Shown piece after piece: positions 11,901-23,486 of a stretch of 64,000 bases of DNA. Numbering within the stretch: position 1 is the stretch's first letter; the number at the start of each line of letters is the position of its first letter. The notes below the pieces were generated by a model. It worked only from the letters and a program-made list of their open reading frames with translations. It did not search any database and was not told where the DNA came from. The position numbers and the translations under genes are program-made. Origin of the DNA: Bolinopsis microptera (Eukaryota > Ctenophora > Tentaculata > Lobata > Bolinopsidae); contig NC_087080.1 of assembly GCF_026151205.1 (NCBI RefSeq), positions 8,459,720 to 8,523,719 of the forward strand, written 5' to 3'.

Positions 11901-14900
11901 TGCAGACATGCGATGTTAAAGTTGTAGCTAGACTTTTACTCTACGGAGCTGGACTGAACGTTACACCCTGTCCTCTACAGTCCTATCCTGAAGATCAGTC
12001 TAAAGAGGTATTTTTCTTACATTCTCCTTATATTCTGCTTACTTTAATTCGCATAATTTTCTTTCGCATTCGATACACAAAAGTTGTATCTATGCTGATA
12101 GTCTGTCGTCATTATTTTCATGTCTCATCATGATAAACTTTGCAAGTTTGTGTCTGTATTTAGTGTAACAAGGCAAAATAGGTTTATACATTTCCCTGTT
12201 TCCGCACACTGTTCGAGCATAATATGTATCTTTGGGTGTAAGCGAGCCACTTCAAACACGCAATAAATGCTGCTGCGATTGCGCGCCAAACGTATGTAAC
12301 GCGCGTCCGCCGAATTGTTATCAACTGATGAAATTATGAGAGCGACTATAAGTAACTGGCAGTGTGGCGGTCACACCCTGCCGTATTCGGCCCTGTACGC
12401 AGATTTTAGTTTGTCCAAGAAGTGCGCGCAAAGTGCTCGCAAAAGTGATGGCGAAGTGATGGAGGTGATTCAAAAGTGATGGCAAAGTGACCTCAATGCG
12501 CACTGATTTTTTCCCGATCCATGACTCAAAGTGCCGAAGGCACAAAAGAGTCAAGGACAAGGGTTAGCTATCGAGGTTTTTTAAAAATATGGTAGCTTTG
12601 CGACCGTGTGTGCGACCGTGTGTGCGACCGAACGTGCCTGCGAGCACTGTTATCGCCCACGTGACTACCTGCGCAAAGTTATTTTGCGTGACAATCAGAA
12701 TTATATAATTGTTGGCGCGCGGCGCTGAACCAACCAAGTACATTATTAATTTCATCATGTACGTATCCCACTAGGCACTAATTAATAGCATATTATTATT
12801 ATTTTGAGTTAGTATTACTATTTTGCACAGTTCCGTGTCAGGTTGCATAAACAATAAACATATGGTTACATAGAAGTATACATGATACACGATTTTCAAA
12901 TTCAATATAGAATTATATTAACTGGGCGGCGCTCGGCAGTCGGCATGTCACTTCGCCATATTTGCATGTTTATATAAACAGTAAAGACTGGGCCGTCCCC
13001 AGGTTGTATGGAATATGATAAATACGCCATCACGGATCGGGAAATTGAGCGGCCATCCACAAAAGAAAAGCGGCCGCATTTCTTGTTGATGCGGATATGA
13101 TGGCAAAGTGATTGCGTAAATGATTGCGAAGTGAGTCAAAATGATTACGAGTGATGCGAAATGATTTGAAGTGATAGATAAATGCGAGGTATTGTGATAG
13201 TTGAAGTGAATTTCTCAACGGCCAGGTAGCTCAGTTGGTTAGAACGCAGTTCTTAGAACGCCAGCAATCGTGAGGTTGCAAGTTCAATACCGGCTGTCTA
13301 CCTAGTCGTGGGGTGAGCGTCGTCGGCGTTCTGCTAAGGATCTCATAGGATTTATGCAGCCTCCCGGTCCACCCAGCCGAATGCTCGAGAAATCGTGTGT
13401 GAGGGTTAAATGGGGAGCTGTGCAATATAGTACAGCGAAAAAGCAAAACTCAATGGATGGTTACCGTAATGGGTGCCACATGCCTAGCATGAAATATTTA
13501 CCTACTTACTTACACTTGTGTAGGTCTGTAGAAGCATTAGAATCGGGCGTTGCCTGCCACAGGCTATCCCGAATTTAGAAGCTTGCTTTCATCATTCATC
13601 ATGAAGTGAATGCAGAAATGATGGCGAATGTGATGGAAAAGTGATGGAAACTCGCTGAACGTCGTTTTGGCGATGTATAAATCCAGATCACAGATGAAAC
13701 ATTTTTGATTTTTTTTGTTGCTCCGATTGTCTTCAAATTTTCGACTTAGCAGTTTTTTGGCCTAAAAAGATGATTGAACCGGGGTAAAATTGTAAAAACT
13801 AAAAGGAAAAGCCGCTATAACGTGATTCATGTCCAAAATACTGTTTTAACGGTTAATGATCTCTTCACTTAGGGATGTATGTGAGTTTACTATTGCACCA
13901 ACCCATACCTGCAGATATTGAAGCAATAATTGTCCACTACAACTCCTCTATTATACCGAGACGTCATGTCATTTTTTTTTATCTAGACACTTATTTTACT
14001 TCGGTGTATTCCAACAGCCACAATGTTACACAAGTGCAACCAGCCAATTACAGGAAGCCGAAGGATCTTTTTGGCCAGTGACGGTTAAGGTAGTGTGTAC
14101 CATACTTTCTTCGTCCGAGACTTTGCTGCAATGTGCAGCTCCTCATTTAACCCTCACACCCGATTTCTCGAGTATTCGGCTGAGTAGACCGGGGGGCTGC
14201 ATAGACCACTCATGATCCTTAGCTGAACGTCGACGACGCTCACCCCACGACCAGGCAGTCAGTGGGTTTCGAACTCGCAACCTAACGATTGTAAGACAGG
14301 CGTTCTAACCAACTGCGCTACCTGGCCGTTAAAATATATATATAGTATATTTATTTTAGAATGCATGTGCAGCACATGTATAATAATAAATAGCTATAGC
14401 AGCTATAGCTGTATGGTATACTATAAAATATCGTCGATAGAATGCAAATTGGGATGATTTATATGATAGTAGTGTGGTTACACACCACCTGAACCTCGAC
14501 CTCTGGAAATGTTTCATTTTGCTCGAGACTTATGATGTTATTCTTCATTTGAGAGAACTTTTTAGTGATCGTAGATATTGGAGTGAACTTTTCAAGTTTG
14601 AGTTTTGGGACATATTATCTTACAAAGGATCACGTTTCGGTTCTAAATTATTTCAGGATTGTTGACATTTGTAAGATTTAAATGTTTGATGATAATAATG
14701 TGGTGAGAGAAATATCAGTAATTTACTCAGATTAGCGCAGTTAGTTTGCTCCTCCGTAAATAAGTTCCTTATTTTCACAGGTATTCGCTTGGATGTTGCT
14801 AATGTTCATTGCTGTTGGTTATGAATTCTCTGACGATGACAGAAGAAAGATAAAAGCTAAATTGTCTGGAGTCGAAAGAGAACTTTTCACGAGATATCTT

Positions 14901-15485
14901 GAGGCTAACTCGATGTGTTTAGAGGAAATAGGAGACACCATTCCGGTTAGCAGTTCACATAATACAATCTAACTGTCATAGCGAATAGGTGGAATCGCCA
15001 CAAACATTTCAATTATTTGTCAAATTTGTATCAATTTGTTTCAATCACCGAAATCTTTAGTATTACTTACCAGATAAATCCGTTGAAGATGGTGTTAGAT
15101 AGGAATGATAAGAAAGATTTTAACGATGTTGTAAAGGTAATGATGATAGGTGAAGTGAAGGCTCATTTCCTTCCTCAGGATTCCATTGACATAAACGTCA
15201 GACAGGTATGACGATAAAGACAACAATTTCGTTAAATTTAAGTTAATCATATTATCATAATTTGAATAATTAGAAAACATATTATCATAGCAAGAAAACA
15301 TATTATCATAGTACGCTTAACATTCGTATCTGTACATCCATCAGGTGTTGCATTGTGTACGCAAGAACTGTCACACTTCAAACATGACAGTATCAGCAGT
15401 TCTGGAGATAACTAATTTATTGGACGGTAAAACTCAGAAGAAGGGGTCTAGCAAGCTTAGTCAGAAGATTCGATCTGGAACTCAG
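11901..15485 (+). CDS. Four phase-compatible exons, one ankyrin-like; possible 5' part of the XK-related gene
   Basis: Four stretches have good splice sites and an unbroken frame: 11901-12007 (starts phase 1), 14781-14945, 15074-15205 and 15345-15485 (all phase 0). The first encodes VARLLLYGAGLNVTPC, which resembles the helix-loop end of an ankyrin repeat. The others begin VFAWMLLMFIAVGYEF, INPLKMVLDRNDKK and VLHCVRKNCHTSN and match no family I recognise. The last exon is in phase with an acceptor at 15702, which would run into the XK-related first coding exon (SFTKLLR before its Met). Alternatively, reading through its donor ends at a TAA at 15537-15539. The 2.7-kb gap after the first exon contains the two SINEs. 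Treat the exons as probable and the gene assignment as open. Confidence 0.45.
13219..13445 (+). mobile_element. tRNA-derived SINE, copy 1
   Basis: Begins AACGGCCAGGTAGC with a tRNA-like head. The A box is TAGCTCAGTTGG (from ~13227) and a B-box-like AGTTCAATACC follows at ~13281. After the tRNA part comes a shared body ending in the region GTGTGAGGGTTAAATGGGGA. The same body occurs reversed at 14106-14330. The anticodon arm is enlarged, so this is a SINE rather than a working tRNA gene. The 3' limit is approximate. Confidence 0.8.
13446..14105. other. Spacer between the two SINEs
   Basis: No gene seen. Near 13602-13652, as at 12446-12496 and 13098-13185, there are degenerate runs of AAGTGATGGC-type words, a worn short-period repeat shared by this neighbourhood. 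It lies within the intron if the ankyrin-like exons are one gene. Confidence 0.5.
14106..14330 (-). mobile_element. tRNA-derived SINE, copy 2 (inverted)
   Basis: Reverse-strand copy starting at 14330 with the same AACGGCCAGGTAGC. The A box TAGCGCAGTTGG and B box GAGTTCGAAACC are closer to the tRNA consensus than in copy 1. The body matches copy 1 through GTGTGAGGGTTAAATGAGGA and then diverges. The two copies lie tail to tail with a ~0.66-kb spacer. Confidence 0.82.
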
Positions 15486-15723
15486 GTTTTTATACTATGT
15501 ACTATAATTTTACTATATATGCATCGTTTTAGACGATAAATCTGTTCTGATTCAAATAATAATCTGGTTCAGTATTATTTCTAAACTGAATCGGTTTTTG
15601 CTCGTTTGGACACGGGGCATTCTCACGTATCATAGAGCAGGGAAATTGTGCAATCTTCCTTTAAAATACAGTGTTCCGATAGTTAGAGTGCAATACTTTC
15701 AGTCGTTCACAAAACTTCTAAGG

Positions 15724-18700
15724 ATGAAACCGAGTCAAGTAGCAATCCTTATCTTTCTGTTTGGACTCTTCTCTGAATTCGCCATAGGAATCTTCATGTA
15801 CTATCTAGACGTGATATCAGGTAATTCAGCACCAATCTAAGATATTAAATAATCGAATACATAATCTATTGGATAATCGTATAAATTTGAGACATCTTTC
15901 GATCAGATGTATGAGCATGAACTGTGACATTACCTCTCAGACGTGCTGCTAGCAGTGGAGTTGTATGAGAAAGACTCAGATCTGACTAGCTACACTAACC
16001 AGGCCACTCAAGTCCTCTGTTTTACTTTCATTCCCCAGGGTCTCATCGGCATTTTTCTAGGTAAGTTCTTGAGTCTCCCGGAACTGCGTATTTTGTATTT
16101 GTTTGCCGCGTTGATTTCACTAAGTAGGTCTAATTCATATTCAACGTTTCCAGGGGTTCAATATCTGAAGAAACGCGATATGATGAACGTTATTTTCTCT
16201 CTGCTGTGCTTTGTTGGTCTTGGGCCGGTGGTTGTAGCTTTCGAATGTGTCGCAACTAGTATGAAGTAAGAATATCAATTAAGTTTGAGTAACTCCACGA
16301 GTAACAATGATGGTTTGCTTTATTTTTAGTTCGAACTCAACAGAATATTACAGATATCTCTACATTTATGTTTGTGTTTTTGGCATTTGGCCAAAACTGT
16401 CATTTGAACTCTATTTCAGAAATGAAATATTTTTCTCAGGTGGTATAATGAAGGTCACATCCTTGAATCACACGAAGATAGAGAGAAGAGGGCGAAAAAG
16501 AAACAAAAACAGGAAAAGAAACCGAAGCAAAATCCTTCGAACAGGTTCTCTCCCCCAGAAGGGCCACCTGGCGCCCCCTTTGAACCAGAGTGGACCCACC
16601 CTCTGGATAAGGAGCAAAAACCCCCGAAATCTGGGCGTGATGATCATCCTAAACCTCTCAAGGTCAGAAAATAAAACTCATATTAGTAATAACCGTACAA
16701 TTAATATGTAGTTTTACCAACCTCCGACTATTCTCTAACTAAGATCTAAGAGTCTTGCACTTTCCCCTTTTTGAGTTGAACAGAACATCCTTTACCAAGT
16801 GTTACCACTTACCCTGTTTCTGAGCACTGATGATTAACAGGATCTGTTAGACGAGCAGATAGAACGCTGGAACGCCATTCGTATCTGGGAGGCTTCACTG
16901 GAGAGCGGCCCTGAAATACTTCTCCAACTGTACATCGCCATGTGCACCAACACATACAGTATTCTCTCGTTAGCTCTGTCATTTTTTAGCCTGGTTCAGG
17001 CTGCTGCTGAGTACTATTACTGCAAAGCTTCGGGTAATTCATTTATAATTCCAGGTGGATTCCTTGGAATTTTGAATTTGTGTGGACTTTATTTATGTTT
17101 AAAATGGTAAAAAACCTTAATGGTATTAGGATTTTTATGAAAATGATATTTTAATTTTAAAACGAATAGTGTGTTAAAATTGATAAGGCATTAAGACTTA
17201 ATCGCTCATCAAGCGAATACAACGAACGGCAATTCAAGTAATACAGGCTGCAGACAAAAGACAATGATACTGACTAATGACTATTAAAGCACAATTAATC
17301 AGTAACATCACGTTTCTCACATACGTAATTATCAGTCGCACTGCTGTAAACTCAATTTTTAATTTTCAATCAAAATTTTGCACCCTCTTTCCAAATATTG
17401 GGCATTGGCCAATGATCTGACTTTCATCAGTCACGTAAAACACATTTATTTTACTTAGGTAATTCCACATCATGGCTACTAATCAGTTTGATTGCGTCTA
17501 AATGACCACGTGTTCCCTCAGGTGCAATAGGGATCCCCCACCTAATAATCCTCTCCTCCACCACCACCCTCTTCCTCATATCACGTCTCCTCTCTGCCTT
17601 CTCCTTCATCTTCAAGTACGGAGTAGTCATCCTCTTCCCTCTAGCTGTGTTCTTTGTTACGATAGTCGTGGACATTGCCGTTAACTGGGAGAAAGTGGAG
17701 AATAAGGTCCTCCATGTCACTACTTACCTTTCCAGTCTCTTCATTCTCGTCCGGTAAGTCACTACTTACCTTTCCAGTCTCTTTATTCTCGTCCGGTAAG
17801 TCACAACTTACCTTTCCAGTCTCTTTATTCTCGTCCGGTAAATCACTACTTACCTTTCCAGTCTCTTTATTATCGTCCGGTAAATCACTACTTACCTTTC
17901 CAGTCTCTTTATTCTCGTCCGGTAAGTCACTATTTACCTTTCCAGTCTCTTTATTCTCGTCCGGTAAGTCACTACTTACCTTCCAGTCTCTTCATTCTCG
18001 TCCGGTAAGTCACTACTTACCGGCTAATGGCATTGAAAAGTATTTAACTTTCTTTTTAATTCTTGTTTTATTGTAAGTGTATTTCAGTTGCTGGTAGTGG
18101 TGTGGTCTAATAATTTTATTAGCATGCGCTCTGATTAAGTGATCAGAGCTAGGCGCCGCATTATTAATCACGTTAGAAACATTCCAGTTGCTGATGCAAT
18201 GGTTGCCTGATTTAGATAGTCCTATCGCAAAAATTATCGTTCCACGAAAAAATAATGGCGTCACCATGAAAATTATGAGGTGCAGGAGTTTCATTTTGCA
18301 GCTAATTTTTTATTCAAATCGAATTATCGTGTTCTAGAAAACATTTTAATAAGGTTACAATATTATAATTGATAACGAAAGATAAAATTAACAAGACACA
18401 ATGTTTGCTGATTAAAGCCATGATTTACTACGCACTGTCGAACAACCGTGAGATTTGATTTGTGATAATCTTGTAACATGCTTAAAAGGTTTACAATCAT
18501 TATGGCAGCGGCGACAGGCTTGTAAATTACAATTTCATCACATCACGTGTATTGATATCATTATCAATATCAGCAAATATAGCGTTTTCGCTAAATCATG
18601 ACTCGCCAAGGATATTCACAATTTTGTACGACAGGGCTTCAATCGATGTATTTTGGATGCTGATTCTGAATTACCCTTATGACGCTCCTTCAGTAACTTT

Positions 18701-21025
18701 ATTGGTTAATAAAAAAAACTTGATTACGGCCATGGTTAAGGCTATAATTAGCTTCGGAGTTATGGTCAGGGTTAGGGTTTAGAATGATAGGTATAACCGT
18801 TCTGTTCAGCTGCAAACCCATAATTAAAAGCTCAATTCACGTGATAGCGTACTGTTGAGTGAATTAGTAAATTAGCGAATTAGTAAAAGCCCAAACATGG
18901 TTTTTTGTCAATGCACATTTGCTGCACGCAGCACGGTTAGCACACATCAAAAGGTAAAATTGATCAACCCTAAACGAAAGAGGAACCAAGTTTTTAACTT
19001 TATTTTCAATCAGATCAAAATTCGAGCGGAATTCTTCCGGGCAGCAGATTATGTTTTACATGCTGATGATAATAAGCAATGGTCTGTTGGTGATTCATGT
19101 TGTTTACCCTCCTACCGTTGGTAAGTTGTAATATGAAAACAGCACTCAGGGGGGCTTTATTGTAAACTGTATCCCTCTTAACTACGTTTAAAAAACTTAA
19201 ACAATGCTCATTGCTCAGTTCAGATTAGGTCAGGATGGTGTGACGCTGTTTTGAGCAACCATTGGCCATGATATCTTGAAAAACTAAAACCATTATCATA
19301 TCTACATTTCACCAGGAACCTCACGGGAACAATGTGACTTGTGTCATCAGAGGAACTGCACTTACGAGATCTCAGACCTTACGAACCAGTCAACATTGTC
19401 CAGTGTGACTTATAACAAGGATACGCTGGTCTACAAGTTTTACGGTGAGGATCCCCTGGACAGCTGGGAGTTTACGGTTGTCATGCCAGCTATCATCCTT
19501 TCTTCTTTCGTTGTTGGTCAGTTTATTTTAGAATCCTTATTTTTTTTTGTTCATCTTAATTTCAGATTGGAGTTCAGATTATACTGGTAATCGGTTAATT
19601 TAATCTCGGCGTGAAACATTTCTGGCAAATAATAATGAAATAAATTCCGGTCCGGCGAACTGGATATTTTGCCAGATCTGGTCACGTTCGTTATTGAGCA
19701 AATATTCATTAAAATGATATCGCGATAAGATTGGTTTCTGAGGCGGTACAATGTCGGTTGAGAAATAATAACCTCGTATTCCCTGGAAATAAGAGATAAA
19801 CAACAACTAACATTTTAATAAAGGATTCGTACATTTAAAAAATTTGTAGCAACGTCATTTATCTATTTATGAACGCTCCAAATGATCAAAATGATCAACT
19901 ATTTTCTATTTTCTTATGTTTTAAACTTAAAAACTTTTCGATTTAGGAATCTGTGGGTTAGTATACTACCAACATTGGCTGCATCCTTGGAGACACATCA
20001 TAGCAACAGAGCCTCGATTCAAAACTAAGGATCCAGCCGACTACTCCTCCAAATTCCTTGCTGGGACCCTGGTAGCAACGGTTTTTGCAGTTGGGGATCT
20101 GATACTCCTGGGTGGTATCTGCCTGAAATCTTATCCAGATGATACCTTGCGGGGCGTGCTGTACTTCGTGTTTCCATACGTTGTTACTGCCGTATCCATG
20201 GTGTTCTTTGTTATGATCCTTACCTTTAGTCCCATGAAGATCTCAGACAATCTTAAATTAAAAGCAATAGGACGACCGAATTTCATACTGACCGGTCTGA
20301 TAAACATCTACAAAATATCTGGGATTCAGGGTTCAATATTAGTTGGAATCTTAAAGTTCTACAGAGATGACCTGAATGACGGTATGTTGGATCTTTACAT
20401 AGGACTTTACATAGCTTGCGTCCTGCTTGGGGTTCTCACAACCGTTTGGCTCTACATGGACAGTTCACTGAAACGTAAATTACAGGGCAGATTAGGTCAT
20501 CTTAACACTGTCAGTGATATTTGGAGAGGCGCCAAGAACAACGTCCTGTCGGTTGATCAGAGAGGTTTAAGTCTGAGCCGCAATCGTCCTCGCCCCCCAG
20601 TATTTGATGAGACCCCACCCAACACCCCACCAGCACTACCAGATAGAAAATCTAGTTTGGATGCTGGTATCAGAAAACCTGAACCGATCAAGACGCGGCA
20701 GAGCGAGACACCACTACCTCCTCCTGGACATACACAGCAGAATAATGATAATAATAAGCAACCCCCTCAGATTCGACCACCACCTCCTCCCGCAAGCCAT
20801 CCATCAGGAGCTAAAAAGGGTCCTCAACTTAAAAATGGTAACCCATATAATTCCAGAAAAGGACCAAAAGGTCCACCAACAAAGGGACCTGCTCCCCCAA
20901 AAGGGCGTCCTATTAAGCTGAAGGATCACCCTCCATCTGAACCAGCCCAGCTACCACCTATGGTGGGTCCAGGAGGACACCGTGGTATGCCACCAAGGAG
21001 GCAGCGTCCACCACCGCGTAGGTAA
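15724..21025 (+). CDS. XK-related (XKR) multipass membrane protein, nine coding exons
   Basis: Exons with continuous phase: 15724-15820, 15941-16060, 16154-16265, 16440-16662, 16841-17033, 17522-17753, 19014-19120, 19316-19516 and 19947-21025, giving 787 residues. The family signature is in exon 5: IWEASLESGPEILLQLYI matches the XKR pattern EAxxESxPQLxLQLY. Hydrophobic segments occur in exon 1 (VAILIFLFGLFSEFAIGIF), exon 3, exon 5, exon 6 (LIILSSTTLFLISRLL), exon 7 (FYMLMIISNGLLVIHVVY), exon 8 and exon 9. The chain ends in a ~170-residue Pro-rich basic tail (PPPPP and PKGP runs), unusually long for the family. XKR proteins include phospholipid scramblases and the XK transporter partner; which activity applies here is not visible. 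Exon 4 encodes a Lys/Glu-rich intracellular loop. The start is the first Met; an upstream in-frame extension is possible. Confidence 0.88.
17719..18021 (+). repeat. 42-bp tandem array of exon end plus splice donor
   Basis: The last 35 bases of XKR exon 6 together with its donor GTAAGT are repeated as a 42-bp unit starting at 17754, 17796, 17838, 17880, 17922 and 17964 (this one 41 bp), with a partial unit at 18005-18021. Every unit holds an acceptor-like TTACCTTTCCAG, then 18 exonic bases, then CCG|GTAAGT. Reading through the first donor meets TAA at once, so the exon must splice there unless the downstream donors are used. GTAAGT and ACTTAC in each unit are also complementary. Confidence 0.93.
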
Positions 21026-22495
21026 TTCTTATTCGAGTGAATTGTGATCATAAATAGAACATCAGACTTCAGGTTGCAATCATCCGACTAAAGAATGTTG
21101 AAAGCGGTCAAAGATGCATAGCAGGGTGAAAGTGCCCACTGTATGACTAGATTCTAGCATTCTGGTAACATGAATGAACTTGTCGCCAGTTTCTGAACAC
21201 TTGTTGAGGGGGTAGCAAATTGAACTTGTCTGAATTTTGTCAAGACTTGCAACCAGTAAAATTTAGCACGTGTTCCTTCTATACTATATTTAACATTATC
21301 AGCACATAGTTTTATTGGTGAAGGCACTAGTAGTCTTGTAGAAAGAGCACATATTTTATTTTACAATGTGTGAGTTTGTATCACTTGTTTAGATTAAAAC
21401 AAAAACGCGAAACCCACTGTTTTTCATTTTGTTCTGATTGAACAAAAATTATAAGAAGTATAGAGAGAGGCCATTTATTCCTCAACTTTTGGAAAAATGG
21501 GATCGATGGGGCTGCCCCACCCTTGTTTACTCCGTAATTATGTTAGTGTTAGGGAAATCGAGATAATTTAATTTCGTAGAGATTATAAATAACCCGGTTT
21601 TGAGAAATTAACTTGAATTCAGAAAGTATCAATCATAACATAATTATCATCGTCATTTAGAAATAAGAAACAGTGTAAAACATGTCTGAGAGCCATTTAT
21701 TCTTCAACTTTAGGACAAATGGGCATGGGCATCGATGGGGTTGCGTCTATCGAATTCGAAAAGACATGCGTCACTGACTACACAAGCATTTTAGCAGGAG
21801 TTTACCGACATTTCAGATATAATTTATCAATGCAATCATCTCAGAAACCTGTCTCAGAATCAAATACAGAGGCCAAAACACATAGTTCTCATAATCGAAA
21901 ATTATCGAAATTCTGTTGCCTCACTTAAAGTGTCCGTATGATAGAGAGGGAGGGAAGCCCCGGTTGAGACTGGTCACGTGACTGGTAACGTGGTGGGTGT
22001 GGTGGGGGTTCTCGTAGCTGTGTAGAGTTGTCCTACAGATGGAGTAGTCTTTTAGATTTTAAAATTATAAAAACTAGTGTACAAAACAAAGAAAGCAAAT
22101 GTACAATTGTGCAGAAAACAGTTCTTACTTCTTAGGCAAGTGCCAGGACCTTATGAAAACAGGTTTAAAAATATTTGAAATATTAAAAATAAAAATCCCA
22201 TAAAGGAAACCCTTAGAAGTGTTATTATCTACCTGCTGGCACGGTTTGGAGGGGGTAGAACTTGTCTACCGGGTCTTCCTGTGATCTGTCTGTGTTCCAT
22301 TCCTGAGACACGTGGTTTGTTAACTATCGTAGATTGAAATTTATTTCCGCAAAGAAACAAGACGTACAAACAGGTGAATCATCAATTAAGGGGAGGGGGG
22401 TTCGCCCTGTTTATTTTGTGAAAATTGGTTTCGAGATAGCAGTTGAACTAGGACCGGTGACCGAACCTTTGAGGGGGTCCCGGACCCCAACCACC
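21026..22495. other. XKR 3' region and spacer
   Basis: Presumed 3' UTR and intergenic DNA. A passage around 21466-21540 (GGCCATTTATTCCTCAACTT, then ATCGATGGGG) recurs at ~21689-21745, a diverged direct duplication ~224 bp apart. No further gene is recognised. Confidence 0.5.
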
Positions 22496-23356
22496 AAACG
22501 GTGCTCGCGGGGCAGCCACACCCATATTTTGTCCAAATTAGGCCCAATTTTGCCAAATACCCTGAACATGCCTAAAACCCAGATTTTAGGTGCTATCCTT
22601 GTAGCTAGTGGTCCCCTGGACTCGTATATGAATTTTCATTACGATTGGACAAAAATGACTGAGTTATGAGCTAACAACTATATGCCCATATTTGGGTATA
22701 CACACTAAATTTGGTCGATTTTGGCCCATAAATTGGTAAAATATCAATATTTTTGAATGAAACCAACTTTATATGAAAGGTAAGCTTAAACTACACATTC
22801 CCTATGATTATCAGCTCAGTATCTACCTAACTGTGGATTCTGTGTTCAAATAATCTCAAAAAATGAACAAAATCGCCTATATCTCAGTTCGCGATATTTG
22901 CAAAACTGACTTCGCTCAAAACAATAGAACTCAATAGGGTTTCAACAATTTTTCATGAAATTTTCAGAATCAACGTAGAATCGCCTCATGACCTTAAGTT
23001 TTGTATTGGAATTTTGAGTTAGGCCTTTTAAAAAATTTGGCGGCCAAATTCTGAAAAATGCCCGGCAAATTTCAGAATTTGGCTGCCAAATTTTTTTAAA
23101 GGCCTAACTCAAAATGCCAATACAAAACTGACCAATTTATTGGCCAAATTCGACCAAATTTAGTGTGTATACCCAAATATAGTCATATAGTTTTTTAGCT
23201 CATAACTCAGTCATTTTTTGTCCAATCGTACCTAATGAAAATTCATATACAAGTCCAGGGGACTCGTATACGGGTTTTGGGCATGTTCAGGGTATTTGGC
23301 AAAATTGGGCCTAATTTGAACCAAATATGGGCGTGGCTGCCCCGTGGGCACCGTTT
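22496..23356. mobile_element. Long-inverted-repeat (foldback) transposon, 861 bp
   Basis: The ends are AAACGGTGC and GCACCGTTT. The left arm (~22496-22745) and right arm (~23130-23356) are reverse complements of ~80-90%, including the CATATTTGGG and CATAACTCAGTCATTTTT words. A second inverted repeat sits in the middle (~23018-23112), with GGCCTTT and AAAGGCC arms around AATGCCC. So almost the whole element folds on itself. No coding sequence; target duplication not clear. Confidence 0.85.
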
Positions 23357-23395
23357 AACAGGACATATAATGATATTTTAGATATAATACGCTAT

Positions 23396-23434
23396 AAATT
23401 ATGCGGATAAATTATGCGGATAAATTATGCGGAT
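23396..23434. repeat. Three copies of a 13-bp repeat
   Basis: AAATTATGCGGAT is repeated three times exactly, just right of the foldback element. Confidence 0.85.
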
Positions 23435-23486
23435 CAATAATTTAATTCTATTCGATGGATATTTAAAAATAGGCACATGCAAGTAT

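Noticed and set aside
13219-13310. Functional tRNA gene
   Set aside because: A and B boxes are present, but the anticodon arm is oversized, the acceptor stem does not pair well and the sequence continues into a SINE body.
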